Source of the DNA: Streptomyces catenulae
GTDB taxonomy: Bacteria > Actinomycetota > Actinomycetes > Streptomycetales > Streptomycetaceae
Assembly (NCBI RefSeq): GCF_000718015.1
Contig: NZ_JODY01000035.1
Location: forward strand, 1-62,749
Reading direction: 5' to 3'
DNA: 62,749 nt
Shown one piece after another: positions 40,665 to 49,058 of the stretch. Position numbers and translations under genes: made by a program. Under the pieces are notes generated by a model that saw nothing but the letters and a program-made list of their open reading frames with translations, had not been told where the DNA came from and made no database searches. Each line of letters starts with the position of its first letter. Position 1 is the first letter of the stretch.

Positions 40665-42632
40665 TCATGCCCGGGCCGTCAGCTGCCGCCGCCGCTCCTC
40701 GTCGGGCGTACGGAGCGCGGTGAGCACCGCCCGCGCCACCGCGTCCGCGTCGCCGAGGATGACGGAGTCGACGCCGGGGCGGACGCCCGCCGCCGTCGCC
40801 CAGTGGACGCCCTCGGTGGGGACGCCGAACGCGTAGAGGTCCGGGTGCGGGGCGCCGGTGGCGTCGACGACGCGGTAGGGCGGGCCGGTGACCTCCAGGG
40901 CGCCGGTGGTGTGGACGGCGTCGCCGTGCCGCAGGGTGTGCAGCCGGGCCAGACCGTCGGTGAGGAGTTGGCCGGTCAGCGGGTCGTCGGTGTGGGCGAT
41001 GCCCGCCGGGGGCAGCCGCGCGTCGATCAGGACGCGGGCCTCGCGGCGGCTGCCGGGCAGCCCCGGGGCGTGGCCGGTGAAGTGGCCGTCCGGGTGCGCC
41101 TCGACGGTGAAGCCGGGGCCGCCGACGGTGACGATGCCCGCCTTCATCAGCGCGATCAGCTCCTCGATCCGGCGGGCGGGCGGCCCGATGGAGACGAAGG
41201 CGTTGAGCGGGGTGTAGTGGCCGTCGAGGGCGTCGCGGTGCGAGTCGGGCAGGATCCCGCCGTGGTCGACGACCTGCCGGACCTCGTTGCGCAGATCCCG
41301 CAGCGCGTCCAGCGCCGCCTTGCGCGGATTGCGGACGTTGCCGCCGACGGCGTCCCGGACGTCCTGCGCCAGATGGTCGAGCAGCCAGGCGGAGAACGCG
41401 CCGTGGTCGGCGAAGGCGGCGTCGCGGTACGGGGTGCGCACATCCGCCCAGTCCCAGTGGTCCTCCGCGGTGAACCCGAGGGCGGCCAGGGCGCGCGCCT
41501 TGACCGCGGGGTCGCCCGCCACCGCGGCGAGCAGGGCGTCGTCATCGGCGCACCCGGCGCCGGACCGCTCCGCCCCGTCCGCGTCCGCCCCGTCCGCCCA
41601 CCGGGCCCGCTCCTCCCCCAGCGCCCGGTAGTAGACGTACTCGACCTCCCGGCAGACCAGCGGCCACACGTCCCGGTCGAAGTCGAGACCGCCGTCGGCC
41701 GCGCGCCGCCGGAGGCCGGATATCGCCCCGGGCGTGAGGAAGCGCGGCAGATGGCGGCCGGTGACGCCCTTCTGGTTGTGGCCGCGGGCGTGGTACGGGA
41801 CGCCGCGGCGGGAACCGGCGTGCAGATACGGCTCGGCGCCGGACGGCAGATACTTCAGGCCGTCGCCGGTCTCCACGAAGCGGCCGCCGCGCCCGGTGGT
41901 GAGCAGCGCGAGGTAGTCGAAGAAGTTCAGACCGAGACCGCAGACGAGGACGCCCTCGCCCGGCTCGATGTCCCGCAGATCGACATCGGCGGGGTTGGCC
42001 ATCGGGTAGTAGCGCAGCCCGTGGCGGGCGGCGAAGTCGCGCAGCCCGCGCTCGCGGGGGCCGGACGCACCCGGCAGATGACCCAACGTCAGTACGCACT
42101 GGTCGGCGCTGATCCGGCCGCTGTCGGAGGTCTCCAGGACCAGCCGCCCCTCCGGCCCGCGGGTGATCGCACGGACCCGGGTGTGCCGGGGCACCAGGTG
42201 CACGGTGGCGGGCAGCCGGGCCGAGACGTGCTCCAGGACCCACTGGAGGTAGCGGCCGTACAGCGCCCGGGTCGGATAGTCGTCCGGGCCGAGCCGGGCC
42301 GCCTCCGCCTCCAGGTGCGGGGCGGTGGTGCGCAGTTGGGCGAGGTGGACGGCGTTGCGGGCCCACTCGTACAGGCTCGGGCCGGGGACGACCGGGCCCG
42401 CGCAGCTGACGCTGTCGTCGGTGAAGAGGGTCACCTGGGAGGCGACGGTGTTCATCAGCAGCTCGGGCGACTGCTCGGGCCGCCAGACCCGGCCGGAGCC
42501 GAGGGCGTGGGAGTCGATGAGGTGGACGGTGAGGTGCTCGGTGGCGTCGTGCCGGGCGTTCTCCGCGAGTCTCTCCAGGACGGAAAGGCCCCGCGGGCCG
42601 AGCCCGACGACGGCGACGGTTCGGCTGGTCAT
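40665..42632 (-). CDS. FAD/NAD(P)-binding protein
   Basis: A 655-residue flavoprotein. An N-terminal Rossmann motif (VAVVGLGPRGLSVLERL) binds FAD, and a second dinucleotide-binding motif (GVLVCGLGLNFFDYLALL) follows at about residue 225. The layout matches the COG4529-type FAD/NAD(P)-binding family, distantly related to flavin monooxygenases. An acidic Ala/Asp-rich linker is at about 340-365. The reaction is unknown. GGAGA lies upstream of the ATG. It is downstream of the nitronate monooxygenase gene on the same strand, separated by about 224 bases with tandem repeats. Both flavoproteins may belong to one oxidative pathway. Confidence 0.82.
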   Translation of the reverse strand: MTSRTVAVVGLGPRGLSVLERLAENARHDATEHLTVHLIDSHALGSGRVWRPEQSPELLMNTVASQVTLFTDDSVSCAGPVVPGPSLYEWARNAVHLAQLRTTAPHLEAEAARLGPDDYPTRALYGRYLQWVLEHVSARLPATVHLVPRHTRVRAITRGPEGRLVLETSDSGRISADQCVLTLGHLPGASGPRERGLRDFAARHGLRYYPMANPADVDLRDIEPGEGVLVCGLGLNFFDYLALLTTGRGGRFVETGDGLKYLPSGAEPYLHAGSRRGVPYHARGHNQKGVTGRHLPRFLTPGAISGLRRRAADGGLDFDRDVWPLVCREVEYVYYRALGEERARWADGADADGAERSGAGCADDDALLAAVAGDPAVKARALAALGFTAEDHWDWADVRTPYRDAAFADHGAFSAWLLDHLAQDVRDAVGGNVRNPRKAALDALRDLRNEVRQVVDHGGILPDSHRDALDGHYTPLNAFVSIGPPARRIEELIALMKAGIVTVGGPGFTVEAHPDGHFTGHAPGLPGSRREARVLIDARLPPAGIAHTDDPLTGQLLTDGLARLHTLRHGDAVHTTGALEVTGPPYRVVDATGAPHPDLYAFGVPTEGVHWATAAGVRPGVDSVILGDADAVARAVLTALRTPDEERRRQLTARA

Positions 42633-42645
42633 TTCCGCTTCTCCG

Positions 42646-42688
42646 ATCGGACGGATTCACATCGGACGGTTCACATCGGACGGATCAC
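42646..42688. repeat. three tandem 14-15 bp repeats upstream of the FAD-protein gene
   Basis: ATCGGACGGATTCAC (42646-42660), ATCGGACGGTTCAC (42661-42674) and ATCGGACGGATCAC (42675-42688) lie head to tail, starting 14 bases upstream of the FAD-protein start. Such direct repeats beside a promoter may be a regulator array or a slippage-prone tract. Confidence 0.75.
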
Positions 42689-42856
42689 ACGGTGCGAACG
42701 GCCCACGTGGTGGCTGTGAGGACGTGGTGCCGGTGGTGCGTGTCGTGCTGTCGTGCCGGTGGTGCGTGCGGTGCCTGTCGTACGAACGGTGCGCCCGGGT
42801 GGCCCGCGGGCCGGTGGTGCGGCCCGCGGGGCGGGTGAGCGGGGTTCGGGGGGCGG

Positions 42857-43897
42857 TCAGTCCCGGTGCAGGGCGGCGGAGGCGTCGGCCCACAGCCGCT
42901 CGGTCAGCTCCCCGGCCGGAACGCACTCCGCCTTGCGGTAGTTGACGCCCGCCCACAGGCTCAGCCCGTGGGCGTCACCGGCGGCCGCGGCGGCGGCCCG
43001 CAGCGGCTTGGTGAGCTGGTTGACGAGGGGGTAGGCGACCGGCGCGGCGGCGTCGTGCTCCTCGATGAAGCGGTTGCGCAGCCCGCGCGCGTAGCGGCCG
43101 GAGAACGCCCGGGTGACGACGGTGGTGTCGAACTCCGGCCGGGTCAGCGCCTCCTGGTACGCCGCGGCGGTACCCGCCTCCGGGGTCCGCAGATACGCGG
43201 TGCCCAGCTGTGCGGCCGTCGCCCCGGCGTTCAGCACGCCCGCGACATCCGCGCCGGTCGCCAGGCCACCGGCGGCGATCAGCGGCAGCCGGGTGCCCGC
43301 CGCGACGGCCGCCAGCAGCTCGGCCAGCGGGGTCGCGTCGGGCTCGGCGTACGGGTCGAAGGTGCCGCGGTGCCCGCCCGCCTCCGGGCCCTGCACACAG
43401 AGCGCGTCGACGCCCAGCGCCGCCGCCTCCTTCGCCTCGGCGGGCGTGGTGACCGTCGCGACCACCCGGCTGCCCACCCGCTGCAGCGCCTCGACGGTCT
43501 CCGCGGGCGGCGCGCCGAAGGTGAACGACACGACCGGCACCGGGCTCTGTGTCAGCAGCGCGATCTTCTCGTCCCAGGAGTCGGTGTCGCCCTGGTCGGG
43601 CTCGGGCAGGGCCACCGCCCGGCGCTCGGCGTCCGCGGTCAGCTCGGCGCGGTAGGGCGCGACGGTGTCGGGGTGCGGGACCTCCTGCGGGACGAAGACG
43701 TTCACCCCGAACGGGGCGTCGGTCCCCGCCCGCACCCCGGCGATCTGCTCGGCGAGCTGCGCGGGCGTCTTGTACCCGGCGGCGAGGGTGCCGAGGCCAC
43801 CGGCCCGGCTGACGGCGACCGCCAGCGCGACGGAGCCCGGGCCCCCGGCCATCGGGGCCTGCACGATCGGGATACGCAGGTGGGAGAGGTCGAACAC
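42857..43897 (-). CDS. nitronate monooxygenase
   Basis: A 346-residue FMN-dependent protein of the nitronate monooxygenase (2-nitropropane dioxygenase-like) family. It opens with IPIVQAPMAGGPGSVALA, and shows FGVNVFVPQ, QGPEAGGHRGTFDPY (with the active-site histidine), and the FMN phosphate region LIAAGGLATGADVAGVLNAGA. It oxidises alkyl nitronates to carbonyl compounds and nitrite, protecting against propionate-3-nitronate. AGGAG sits five bases before the GTG at 43897; an upstream in-frame extension lacks coding support. It is divergent from a LysR regulator about 400 bases away. Confidence 0.9.
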   Translation of the reverse strand: MFDLSHLRIPIVQAPMAGGPGSVALAVAVSRAGGLGTLAAGYKTPAQLAEQIAGVRAGTDAPFGVNVFVPQEVPHPDTVAPYRAELTADAERRAVALPEPDQGDTDSWDEKIALLTQSPVPVVSFTFGAPPAETVEALQRVGSRVVATVTTPAEAKEAAALGVDALCVQGPEAGGHRGTFDPYAEPDATPLAELLAAVAAGTRLPLIAAGGLATGADVAGVLNAGATAAQLGTAYLRTPEAGTAAAYQEALTRPEFDTTVVTRAFSGRYARGLRNRFIEEHDAAAPVAYPLVNQLTKPLRAAAAAAGDAHGLSLWAGVNYRKAECVPAGELTERLWADASAALHRD

Positions 43898-44296
43898 GGT
43901 GGCTCCTTCGGTGCGGGGAGGGTGGGTGGCGAGCGGCGGGGAGCCGGGGCCGACGGCGGACGGCACGCGGGAGGAGCGGATGCGGCACCGTGCGACCGGC
44001 GGCGGGGCGCCCCGGGTCGGGAGGTCGAGGTGGCGGGCGGCGGGACGATCACGCCCGGCGGGCGCACCGGCACCCTACGGGCGGCGCGCCGTCCGAGGAG
44101 CCCGGGCGCGGCGCCCCGGCCCGTCCCCGTTTCCACGCCGCGGCCCCCACCCCCTGACGTCCTCCGTGGCCGTGCGGACCGCGCAGCCGCGCCACGGAGT
44201 AAAGAACTGCCCGAAAAGTCCCGGTCGTTCGGTAAGCCTACGGAGCCCCCGGAGCGCTGAGAAATGCTTCTCGCTGCTGAACTATGCTTCCCGGGC
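43898..44296. other. 399-bp divergent intergenic region
   Basis: This lies between the nitronate monooxygenase and the LysR gene and should contain both promoters. The last about 100 bases before the LysR start are AT-richer and contain ATGCTTC twice, 20 bp apart (44264 and 44284). I see no gene. A long plus-strand frame here is a shadow without protein character. Confidence 0.5.
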
Positions 44297-45199
44297 ATGG
44301 ACCTGGAACTGCGGCATTTACGCGCGTTCACCGCGCTCGCCCACCACCGCTCCTACACCCGCGCCGCGACCGAATTAATGGTCACCCAGCCCGCACTCTC
44401 CCGCACGATTCAACAACTGGAAGCGACGCTGGGCATTCGCCTCGTCGACCGCTCGTCCCGGCATGTCGCCCTCACCGCGGCCGGGCAGGAATTCCTCTTC
44501 CACGCCCGCCGGGTCCTCGGCAACCTCGACCAGGCGGCGCGGGACATGCGCGTCCACCGCACCCTCCGCCTCGGCTTCAGCTGGCTGCTGCCGGACCCGT
44601 GGGCGCAGCGCACCATCGCCCGCTTCGAGCGCGCCACCGACGCCGAAGTCACCCTCGCCCGCGTCGACAATCCCGTCGCCACCCTGGAAACGGCCCGCAT
44701 CGACATCGCCGTATTACGTGGCCACCTGGAACTCACCGGGGCGACGGTTCACCCGCTCTTCGACGAACAGCGCATAGCCGCGATATCAACATCTTCTTTT
44801 CTCGCGACACGAAAAAGCATCGACTGGTCGGAATTCCACCAGTGGCCGCTCGTGGTGAATACCGTCACCGGCACCACCAACCCCGGCTCCTGGCACCCCG
44901 CCGCCGCCCCGCGCACCGTCGTCCCGTGCGCCAATTACGACGAGTGGCTGGAGACCGTCGCCGCCGACCGGGGCGTCGGCGTCGTCCCGGCGCTGGCCGC
45001 CCGCCGCGCCGCCCACTCCGGCGTCCGCTTCATCCCGCTCACCAACGCCCCCACCATCCCCGTCCGGCTCGCCCACCTCCCCTCCGGCGGGCGCCGCCCG
45101 CTGCTCCGGGAGTTCCTGCACGCCGCCACCGCCCCCGAGTGCACGGCCACCACCGGCACCCACGCCGACGGTCCCGGGAACGACAACGGCGTCCGGTGA
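44297..45199 (+). CDS. LysR family transcriptional regulator
   Basis: A 300-residue LysR protein. The DNA-binding head is MDLELRHLRAFTALAHHRSY, then TRAATELMVTQPALSRTIQQLE, and the effector-domain signature DRGVGVVPALAAR lies near the end. The ATG at 44297 is the normal LysR start point; the frame extends upstream without homology. AT-richer codons appear mid-gene (ISTSSFLATRKSIDW), a modest departure from the neighbours. It probably controls the divergent nitronate monooxygenase and FAD-protein genes. The stop codon lies inside a terminator hairpin. Confidence 0.88.
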   Translation: MDLELRHLRAFTALAHHRSYTRAATELMVTQPALSRTIQQLEATLGIRLVDRSSRHVALTAAGQEFLFHARRVLGNLDQAARDMRVHRTLRLGFSWLLPDPWAQRTIARFERATDAEVTLARVDNPVATLETARIDIAVLRGHLELTGATVHPLFDEQRIAAISTSSFLATRKSIDWSEFHQWPLVVNTVTGTTNPGSWHPAAAPRTVVPCANYDEWLETVAADRGVGVVPALAARRAAHSGVRFIPLTNAPTIPVRLAHLPSGGRRPLLREFLHAATAPECTATTGTHADGPGNDNGVR

Positions 45200-45223
45200 C
45201 CGTGGAGCCGGTCACCGGACGCC
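45188..45223. terminator. bidirectional terminator overlapping the LysR stop
   Basis: GGCGTCCGGTGACC at 45188-45201 pairs perfectly with GGTCACCGGACGCC at 45210-45223. The left arm includes the LysR stop codon. It also serves the convergent hemB. Confidence 0.8.
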
Positions 45224-45261
45224 GTCACGGCAGGCGCGCACCGCACGGCGCGCGCCCCCGC

Positions 45262-46251
45262 TCACAACCCCTGCGCGACCTCCGTCGCCCAGTACGTGAG
45301 GATCAGGTCGGCGCCCGCCCGCTTGATGCCGGTCAGCGTCTCCAGGATCGCCTTGTCCCGGTCGATCCAGCCCTTCTCCGCCGCCGCCTCGACCATCGCC
45401 AGCTCACCGGAGATCTGGTACGCCGCGACCGGCACGTCCACCGCGTCCGCGACCTTCGCCAGCACGTCCAGGTAGGGCAGCGCCGGCTTCACCATCACCA
45501 TGTCGGCGCCCTCGTCGAGGTCGAGCGCCAGCTCCCGCAGGGACTCGCGGAGGTTCGCCGGGTCCTGCTGGTAGGTCTTGCGGTCGCCCTGGAGCGAGGA
45601 GCCGACCGCCTCACGGAACGGCCCGTAGAACGCCGAGGAGTACTTCGCGGTGTACGCGAGGATCGACACCTCCTCGTGGCCGGTCTGGTCCAGCGCGTCC
45701 CGGATGACGCCCACCTGGCCGTCCATCATGCCGCTGGGCGCCACCACATGGGCGCCCGCGTCCGCCTGGACCTGCGCCATCTCGGCGTACCGCTCCAGCG
45801 TCGCGTCGTTGTCGACCCGCCCGTCCGCGTCCAGCACCCCGCAGTGCCCGTGGTCGGTGAACTCGTCCAGGCACAGGTCCGACATGACCACCAGGTCGTC
45901 GCCGACCTCGGCGCGGACGTCGCGCAGCGCGACCTGGAGGATGCCGTCCGGGTCCGTGCCGACGGTGCCCGCCGCGTCCTTCTTCGCCTCCTCGGGCACG
46001 CCGAAGAGCATGATCCCGGAGACACCCGCCGCGACCGCCTCGACCGCCGCCTTACGGAGCGTGTCCCGGGTGTGCTGGACGACCCCGGGCATCGCCGAGA
46101 TCGGCACCGGCTCCGAGATCCCCTCGCGGACGAACGCCGGGAGGATCAGATCGGCCGGGTGCAAACGGTGTTCGGCAACCATCCGCCGCATGGCGGGGGT
46201 GGTCCGCAGCCGCCGGGGCCGCGCGCCGGGGAAGGTTCCGTACTTCGTCAT
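45262..46251 (-). CDS. hemB: delta-aminolevulinate dehydratase (porphobilinogen synthase) HemB
   Basis: A 329-residue HemB. It condenses two 5-aminolevulinate molecules to porphobilinogen. The two Schiff-base lysines are in [15 protein letters not shown] and [12 protein letters not shown]. The metal-site segment is [14 protein letters not shown]: of the three cysteines of the zinc type, the middle one is aspartate, a mixed form. The ATG at 46251 is used; a GTG three codons upstream is possible. It follows hemD on the same strand, but a hairpin and 127 bases separate them, so it may have its own promoter. Confidence 0.95.
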   Translation of the reverse strand: MTKYGTFPGARPRRLRTTPAMRRMVAEHRLHPADLILPAFVREGISEPVPISAMPGVVQHTRDTLRKAAVEAVAAGVSGIMLFGVPEEAKKDAAGTVGTDPDGILQVALRDVRAEVGDDLVVMSDLCLDEFTDHGHCGVLDADGRVDNDATLERYAEMAQVQADAGAHVVAPSGMMDGQVGVIRDALDQTGHEEVSILAYTAKYSSAFYGPFREAVGSSLQGDRKTYQQDPANLRESLRELALDLDEGADMVMVKPALPYLDVLAKVADAVDVPVAAYQISGELAMVEAAAEKGWIDRDKAILETLTGIKRAGADLILTYWATEVAQGL

Positions 46252-46323
46252 ACCGTCCACGCTACGCCCGCCTCCCCGCTGCCTTTGCCGACGCGGCGTC
46301 GGCCGCGTACCCCCACGAAACGC

Positions 46324-46361
46324 CCCTGCCCCGCACCCGCCGGAGCGGATACGGGGCAGGG
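46324..46361 (-). terminator. terminator downstream of the hemD fusion
   Basis: CCCTGCCCCG at 46324-46333 pairs with CGGGGCAGGG at 46352-46361, with additional pairing in the loop. It lies 17 bases past the stop of the hemD fusion and before hemB. Confidence 0.65.
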
Positions 46362-46377
46362 CGCGGGAGGTCTCCCG

Positions 46378-48039
46378 CTACGGCGTCGCGCGGCGGCGGC
46401 GCGAGCCGGGGCGCCGCTCGCTGGGGCGGGTCACCGGGTCACCCGCCTCGATCGCGGCGTCCCGGCGGGCGGCGCCGAAGTCCGCCAGCGCCTCCGCCAG
46501 CTTGTGCACCGACGGCTCGGGCGAGAGCACGTCCACCCGCAGCCCGTGCTCCTCCGCCGTCTTCGCGGTCGCCGGGCCGATACAGGCGATCACCGTGACG
46601 TTGTGCGGCTTCCCGGCGATGCCGACGAGGTTGCGGACGGTCGAGGACGAGGTGAAGAGCACCGCGTCGAAACCGCCGCCCTTGATCGCCTCCCGGGTCT
46701 CGGCCGGCGGCGGCGACGCCCGCACCGTGCGGTACGCGGTGACGTCGTCGACCTCCCAACCCAGCTCGATCAGGCCCGCCACCAGCGTCTCGGTGGCGAT
46801 GTCGGCGCGCGGCAGGAAGACCCGGTCGATCGGGTCGAAGACCGCGTCGTAGGGCGGCCAGTCCTCCAGCAGCCCGGCCGCCGACTGCTCGCCGGACGGC
46901 ACCAGATCGGGCTTCACACCGAAGGCGATCAGCGCCTTGGCGGTCTGCTCACCGACCGCCGCGACCTTGATCCCGGCGAACGCCCGGGCGTCGAGACCGT
47001 ACTCCTCGAACTTCTCCCGGACCGCCTTGACGGCGTTGACCGAGGTGAAGGCGATCCACTCGTACCGGCCGGTGACCAGGCCCTTGACCGCCCGCTCCAT
47101 CTGCTGCGGGGTGCGCGGCGGCTCGACGGCGATCGTCGGGACCTCGTGCGGCACCGCGCCGTACGAGACGAGCTGGTCGGAGAGCGACGCGGCCTGCTCC
47201 TTCGTCCGCGGCACGAGGACCTTCCAGCCGAACAGCGGCTTGGACTCGAACCACGACAGCTGGTCGCGCTGCGCCACGGCGCCCCGCTCACCGACCACGG
47301 CTATGACCGGCTGCCCGCCGTCCGGCGACGGCAGCACCTTGGCGGCCTTCAGCACCTGGGCGACCGTCCCGAGGGTGGCGTTCCAGGTGCGCTGGCGGGT
47401 GGTCGTACCGGCGACGGTGACCGTCATCGAGGTGTCGGGCTTACGGCCCGCCGACACCAGCTCACCGGCGGCCGCGGCCACCGAGTCGAGGGTGGTGGAG
47501 ACGACCGCGGTCGCATCGCTGCCGCCCAGCTCGGCCCAGCAGCGGTCGGTCGCGGTGCGCGCGTCGACGAACCGGACGTCGGCGCCCTCGGCGTCGCGCA
47601 GCGGCACACCGGCGTACGCGGGAACCCCCACGGCGGCGGCGATGCCCGGCACGACCTCGAAGACGATGCCCTCGGCCGCGCAGGCCAGCATCTCCTCGGC
47701 GACATCGCCGTCCAGACCGGGGTCACCGGTCACGGCACGCACGACCCGCTTGCCGGTGCGCGCGGCCGCCATGACAAGATTGGAAGTGTCACGCAGCGAG
47801 GAAACTTCTGCGGGCATGACGGGCTTTGACGCCTCGTCAGCTGACGCCTGCAGCGGTGTGTCCACCTGTGCGCGGGCGTGCACGCGCACGACATCCAGCA
47901 CCTGCGGGTCGGCGATCAGCACGTCCGCCTGGGCCAGTGCCTCCACGGCACGCAGCGTCAGCAGACCCGGGTCTCCCGGCCCGGCACCGAGGAAGGTGAC
48001 CTGACCGGAGGCGGAGTGATTCGGGGCGGTGGGGTTCAA
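46378..48039 (-). CDS. hemD: uroporphyrinogen-III synthase fused to a divergent SUMT-like domain
   Basis: A 553-residue two-domain protein. The N-terminal about 255 residues have the SUMT/CobA fold (FLGAGPGDPGLLTLRA, FEVVPGIAAAVGVPAYAGVPL). The usual GGDPFVFGRG loop of active uroporphyrinogen-III methyltransferases is replaced by VTGDPGLDGDVAEEM, so methylation is doubtful. The C-terminal about 270 residues are HemD, which closes hydroxymethylbilane to uroporphyrinogen III (LVPRTKEQAASLSDQL; FTSVNAVKAV; FTSSSTVRNLVG). The TTG start overlaps the hemC stop (TTGA) with GGGGGAG eight bases upstream. It is the last gene of rex-hemA-hemC-hemD. Confidence 0.92.
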   Translation of the reverse strand: MNPTAPNHSASGQVTFLGAGPGDPGLLTLRAVEALAQADVLIADPQVLDVVRVHARAQVDTPLQASADEASKPVMPAEVSSLRDTSNLVMAAARTGKRVVRAVTGDPGLDGDVAEEMLACAAEGIVFEVVPGIAAAVGVPAYAGVPLRDAEGADVRFVDARTATDRCWAELGGSDATAVVSTTLDSVAAAAGELVSAGRKPDTSMTVTVAGTTTRQRTWNATLGTVAQVLKAAKVLPSPDGGQPVIAVVGERGAVAQRDQLSWFESKPLFGWKVLVPRTKEQAASLSDQLVSYGAVPHEVPTIAVEPPRTPQQMERAVKGLVTGRYEWIAFTSVNAVKAVREKFEEYGLDARAFAGIKVAAVGEQTAKALIAFGVKPDLVPSGEQSAAGLLEDWPPYDAVFDPIDRVFLPRADIATETLVAGLIELGWEVDDVTAYRTVRASPPPAETREAIKGGGFDAVLFTSSSTVRNLVGIAGKPHNVTVIACIGPATAKTAEEHGLRVDVLSPEPSVHKLAEALADFGAARRDAAIEAGDPVTRPSERRPGSRRRRATP

Positions 48040-49058
48040 AGTGCTCGCTCCCCCATAAGACCGGCCGCACCCTTGGCGAGCATCTCGGCGGCGAGTTCAC
48101 GGCCCATGCGCAGCGGCATCGTGGTGTCGTCGGGAGAGGCGGGTACGTGCCCGGTGGTGGACAGCTGCACCAGCGCGCTGCCGTCGGTCGTGCCGACGAC
48201 GCCGCGCAGGCGCATTTCGGTGACAGCCTGCTCGTCGGCCATGGGGCCTCCCCCGCTCGAACGGAGTCGAGAGCTCGGGGAAACCTCGGCCAGCGCACCC
48301 ACAGGTGCGCTGCATCCGGCTTCCAGGGCGGCGAGCAGGGAACGCTCGGCGGTCACGGCGACCCGGGTGAAGGGGTCGTCGAGTCCGGCGAGCTCGGCGG
48401 CGAGGTCCGCGTTGACCGCAGCACACTCGACCGCCAGTGCCCCCTGGCCGGGGGCGGGCAGAACCATGTCGGGCGACAGCAGCTGCGTCGCCTCGGAGAT
48501 ACGGCCGAGCCGGGTGAGCCCGGCGGCCGCCAGTACGACGCCGTCCAGCTCGCCCTTCTCGACGAAGGCGATGCGGGTGTCGACGTTCCCGCGGATCGGG
48601 ACCGCCTCGATGCGGCGGCCCAGCTGCCGCGCCCAGGCGTTGAGCTGCGCCATCCGCCGCGGCGAGCCCGTCCCCACCCGGGCGCCGTCCGGCAGCTCCT
48701 CGAAGGCGAGCCCGTCCCTGGCTATGAGCGCGTCCCGCGGGTCCGCACGCCGCGGCACGGCCGCCAGCGTCAGGTCGTCGGGCTGCGTCGTCGGCAGGTC
48801 CTTGAGCGAGTGGACCGCGAAGTCGATCTCCCCGGCGAGCAGCGCATCGCGCAGCGCGGAGACGAAGACGCCGGTGCCGCCGATCCGCGCGAGCTGCTCG
48901 CGGGAGGTGTCGCCGTACGTGGTGATCTCCACCAGCTCGACGGGGCGGCCCGTCAGCTCGCGGACCGCGTCGGCGACCTGTCCGGACTGGGCCACGGCGA
49001 GCTTGCTCCGCCGTGTGCCCAGCCGAAGGGGCGTGCCCCTCGTTGTGCTGTCAGTCAT
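48036..49058 (-). CDS. hemC: hydroxymethylbilane synthase HemC
   Basis: A 340-residue porphobilinogen deaminase that assembles hydroxymethylbilane from four porphobilinogens. Motifs are RLGTRRSKLAVAQS, FAVHSLKDLPT, GTGSPRRMAQL, RGNVDTR and the dipyrromethane-cofactor cysteine in EAGCSAPVGA. After that loop there is an unusual stretch, VSPSSRLRSSGGGP, encoded by a palindromic repeat (48244-48285) inserted in frame. The protein is correspondingly longer than the family norm of about 310-320. The ATG overlaps the hemA stop (ATGA) and its stop overlaps hemD (TTGA), so all three are coupled. Confidence 0.95.
   Translation of the reverse strand: MTDSTTRGTPLRLGTRRSKLAVAQSGQVADAVRELTGRPVELVEITTYGDTSREQLARIGGTGVFVSALRDALLAGEIDFAVHSLKDLPTTQPDDLTLAAVPRRADPRDALIARDGLAFEELPDGARVGTGSPRRMAQLNAWARQLGRRIEAVPIRGNVDTRIAFVEKGELDGVVLAAAGLTRLGRISEATQLLSPDMVLPAPGQGALAVECAAVNADLAAELAGLDDPFTRVAVTAERSLLAALEAGCSAPVGALAEVSPSSRLRSSGGGPMADEQAVTEMRLRGVVGTTDGSALVQLSTTGHVPASPDDTTMPLRMGRELAAEMLAKGAAGLMGERAL
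48244..48285. repeat. palindromic repeat element inserted in frame in hemC
   Basis: The core is CCCCG-CTCGA, ACGGAG, TCGAG-AGCT-CGGGG: a stem of 10 bp with a 4-base bulge. Its sequence (minus strand TTTCCCCGAGCTCTCGACTC and on) resembles a dispersed repeat I recognise from many Streptomyces chromosomes. It encodes about 14 residues absent from typical HemC proteins, without breaking the frame. Confidence 0.7.

Noticed and set aside
44284..47829. A 1181-codon plus-strand open frame
   Set aside because: It is an antisense shadow of the LysR, hemB and hemD genes. The translation is Arg/Pro/His/Gly repeats with no domain, as high-GC antisense frames usually are.
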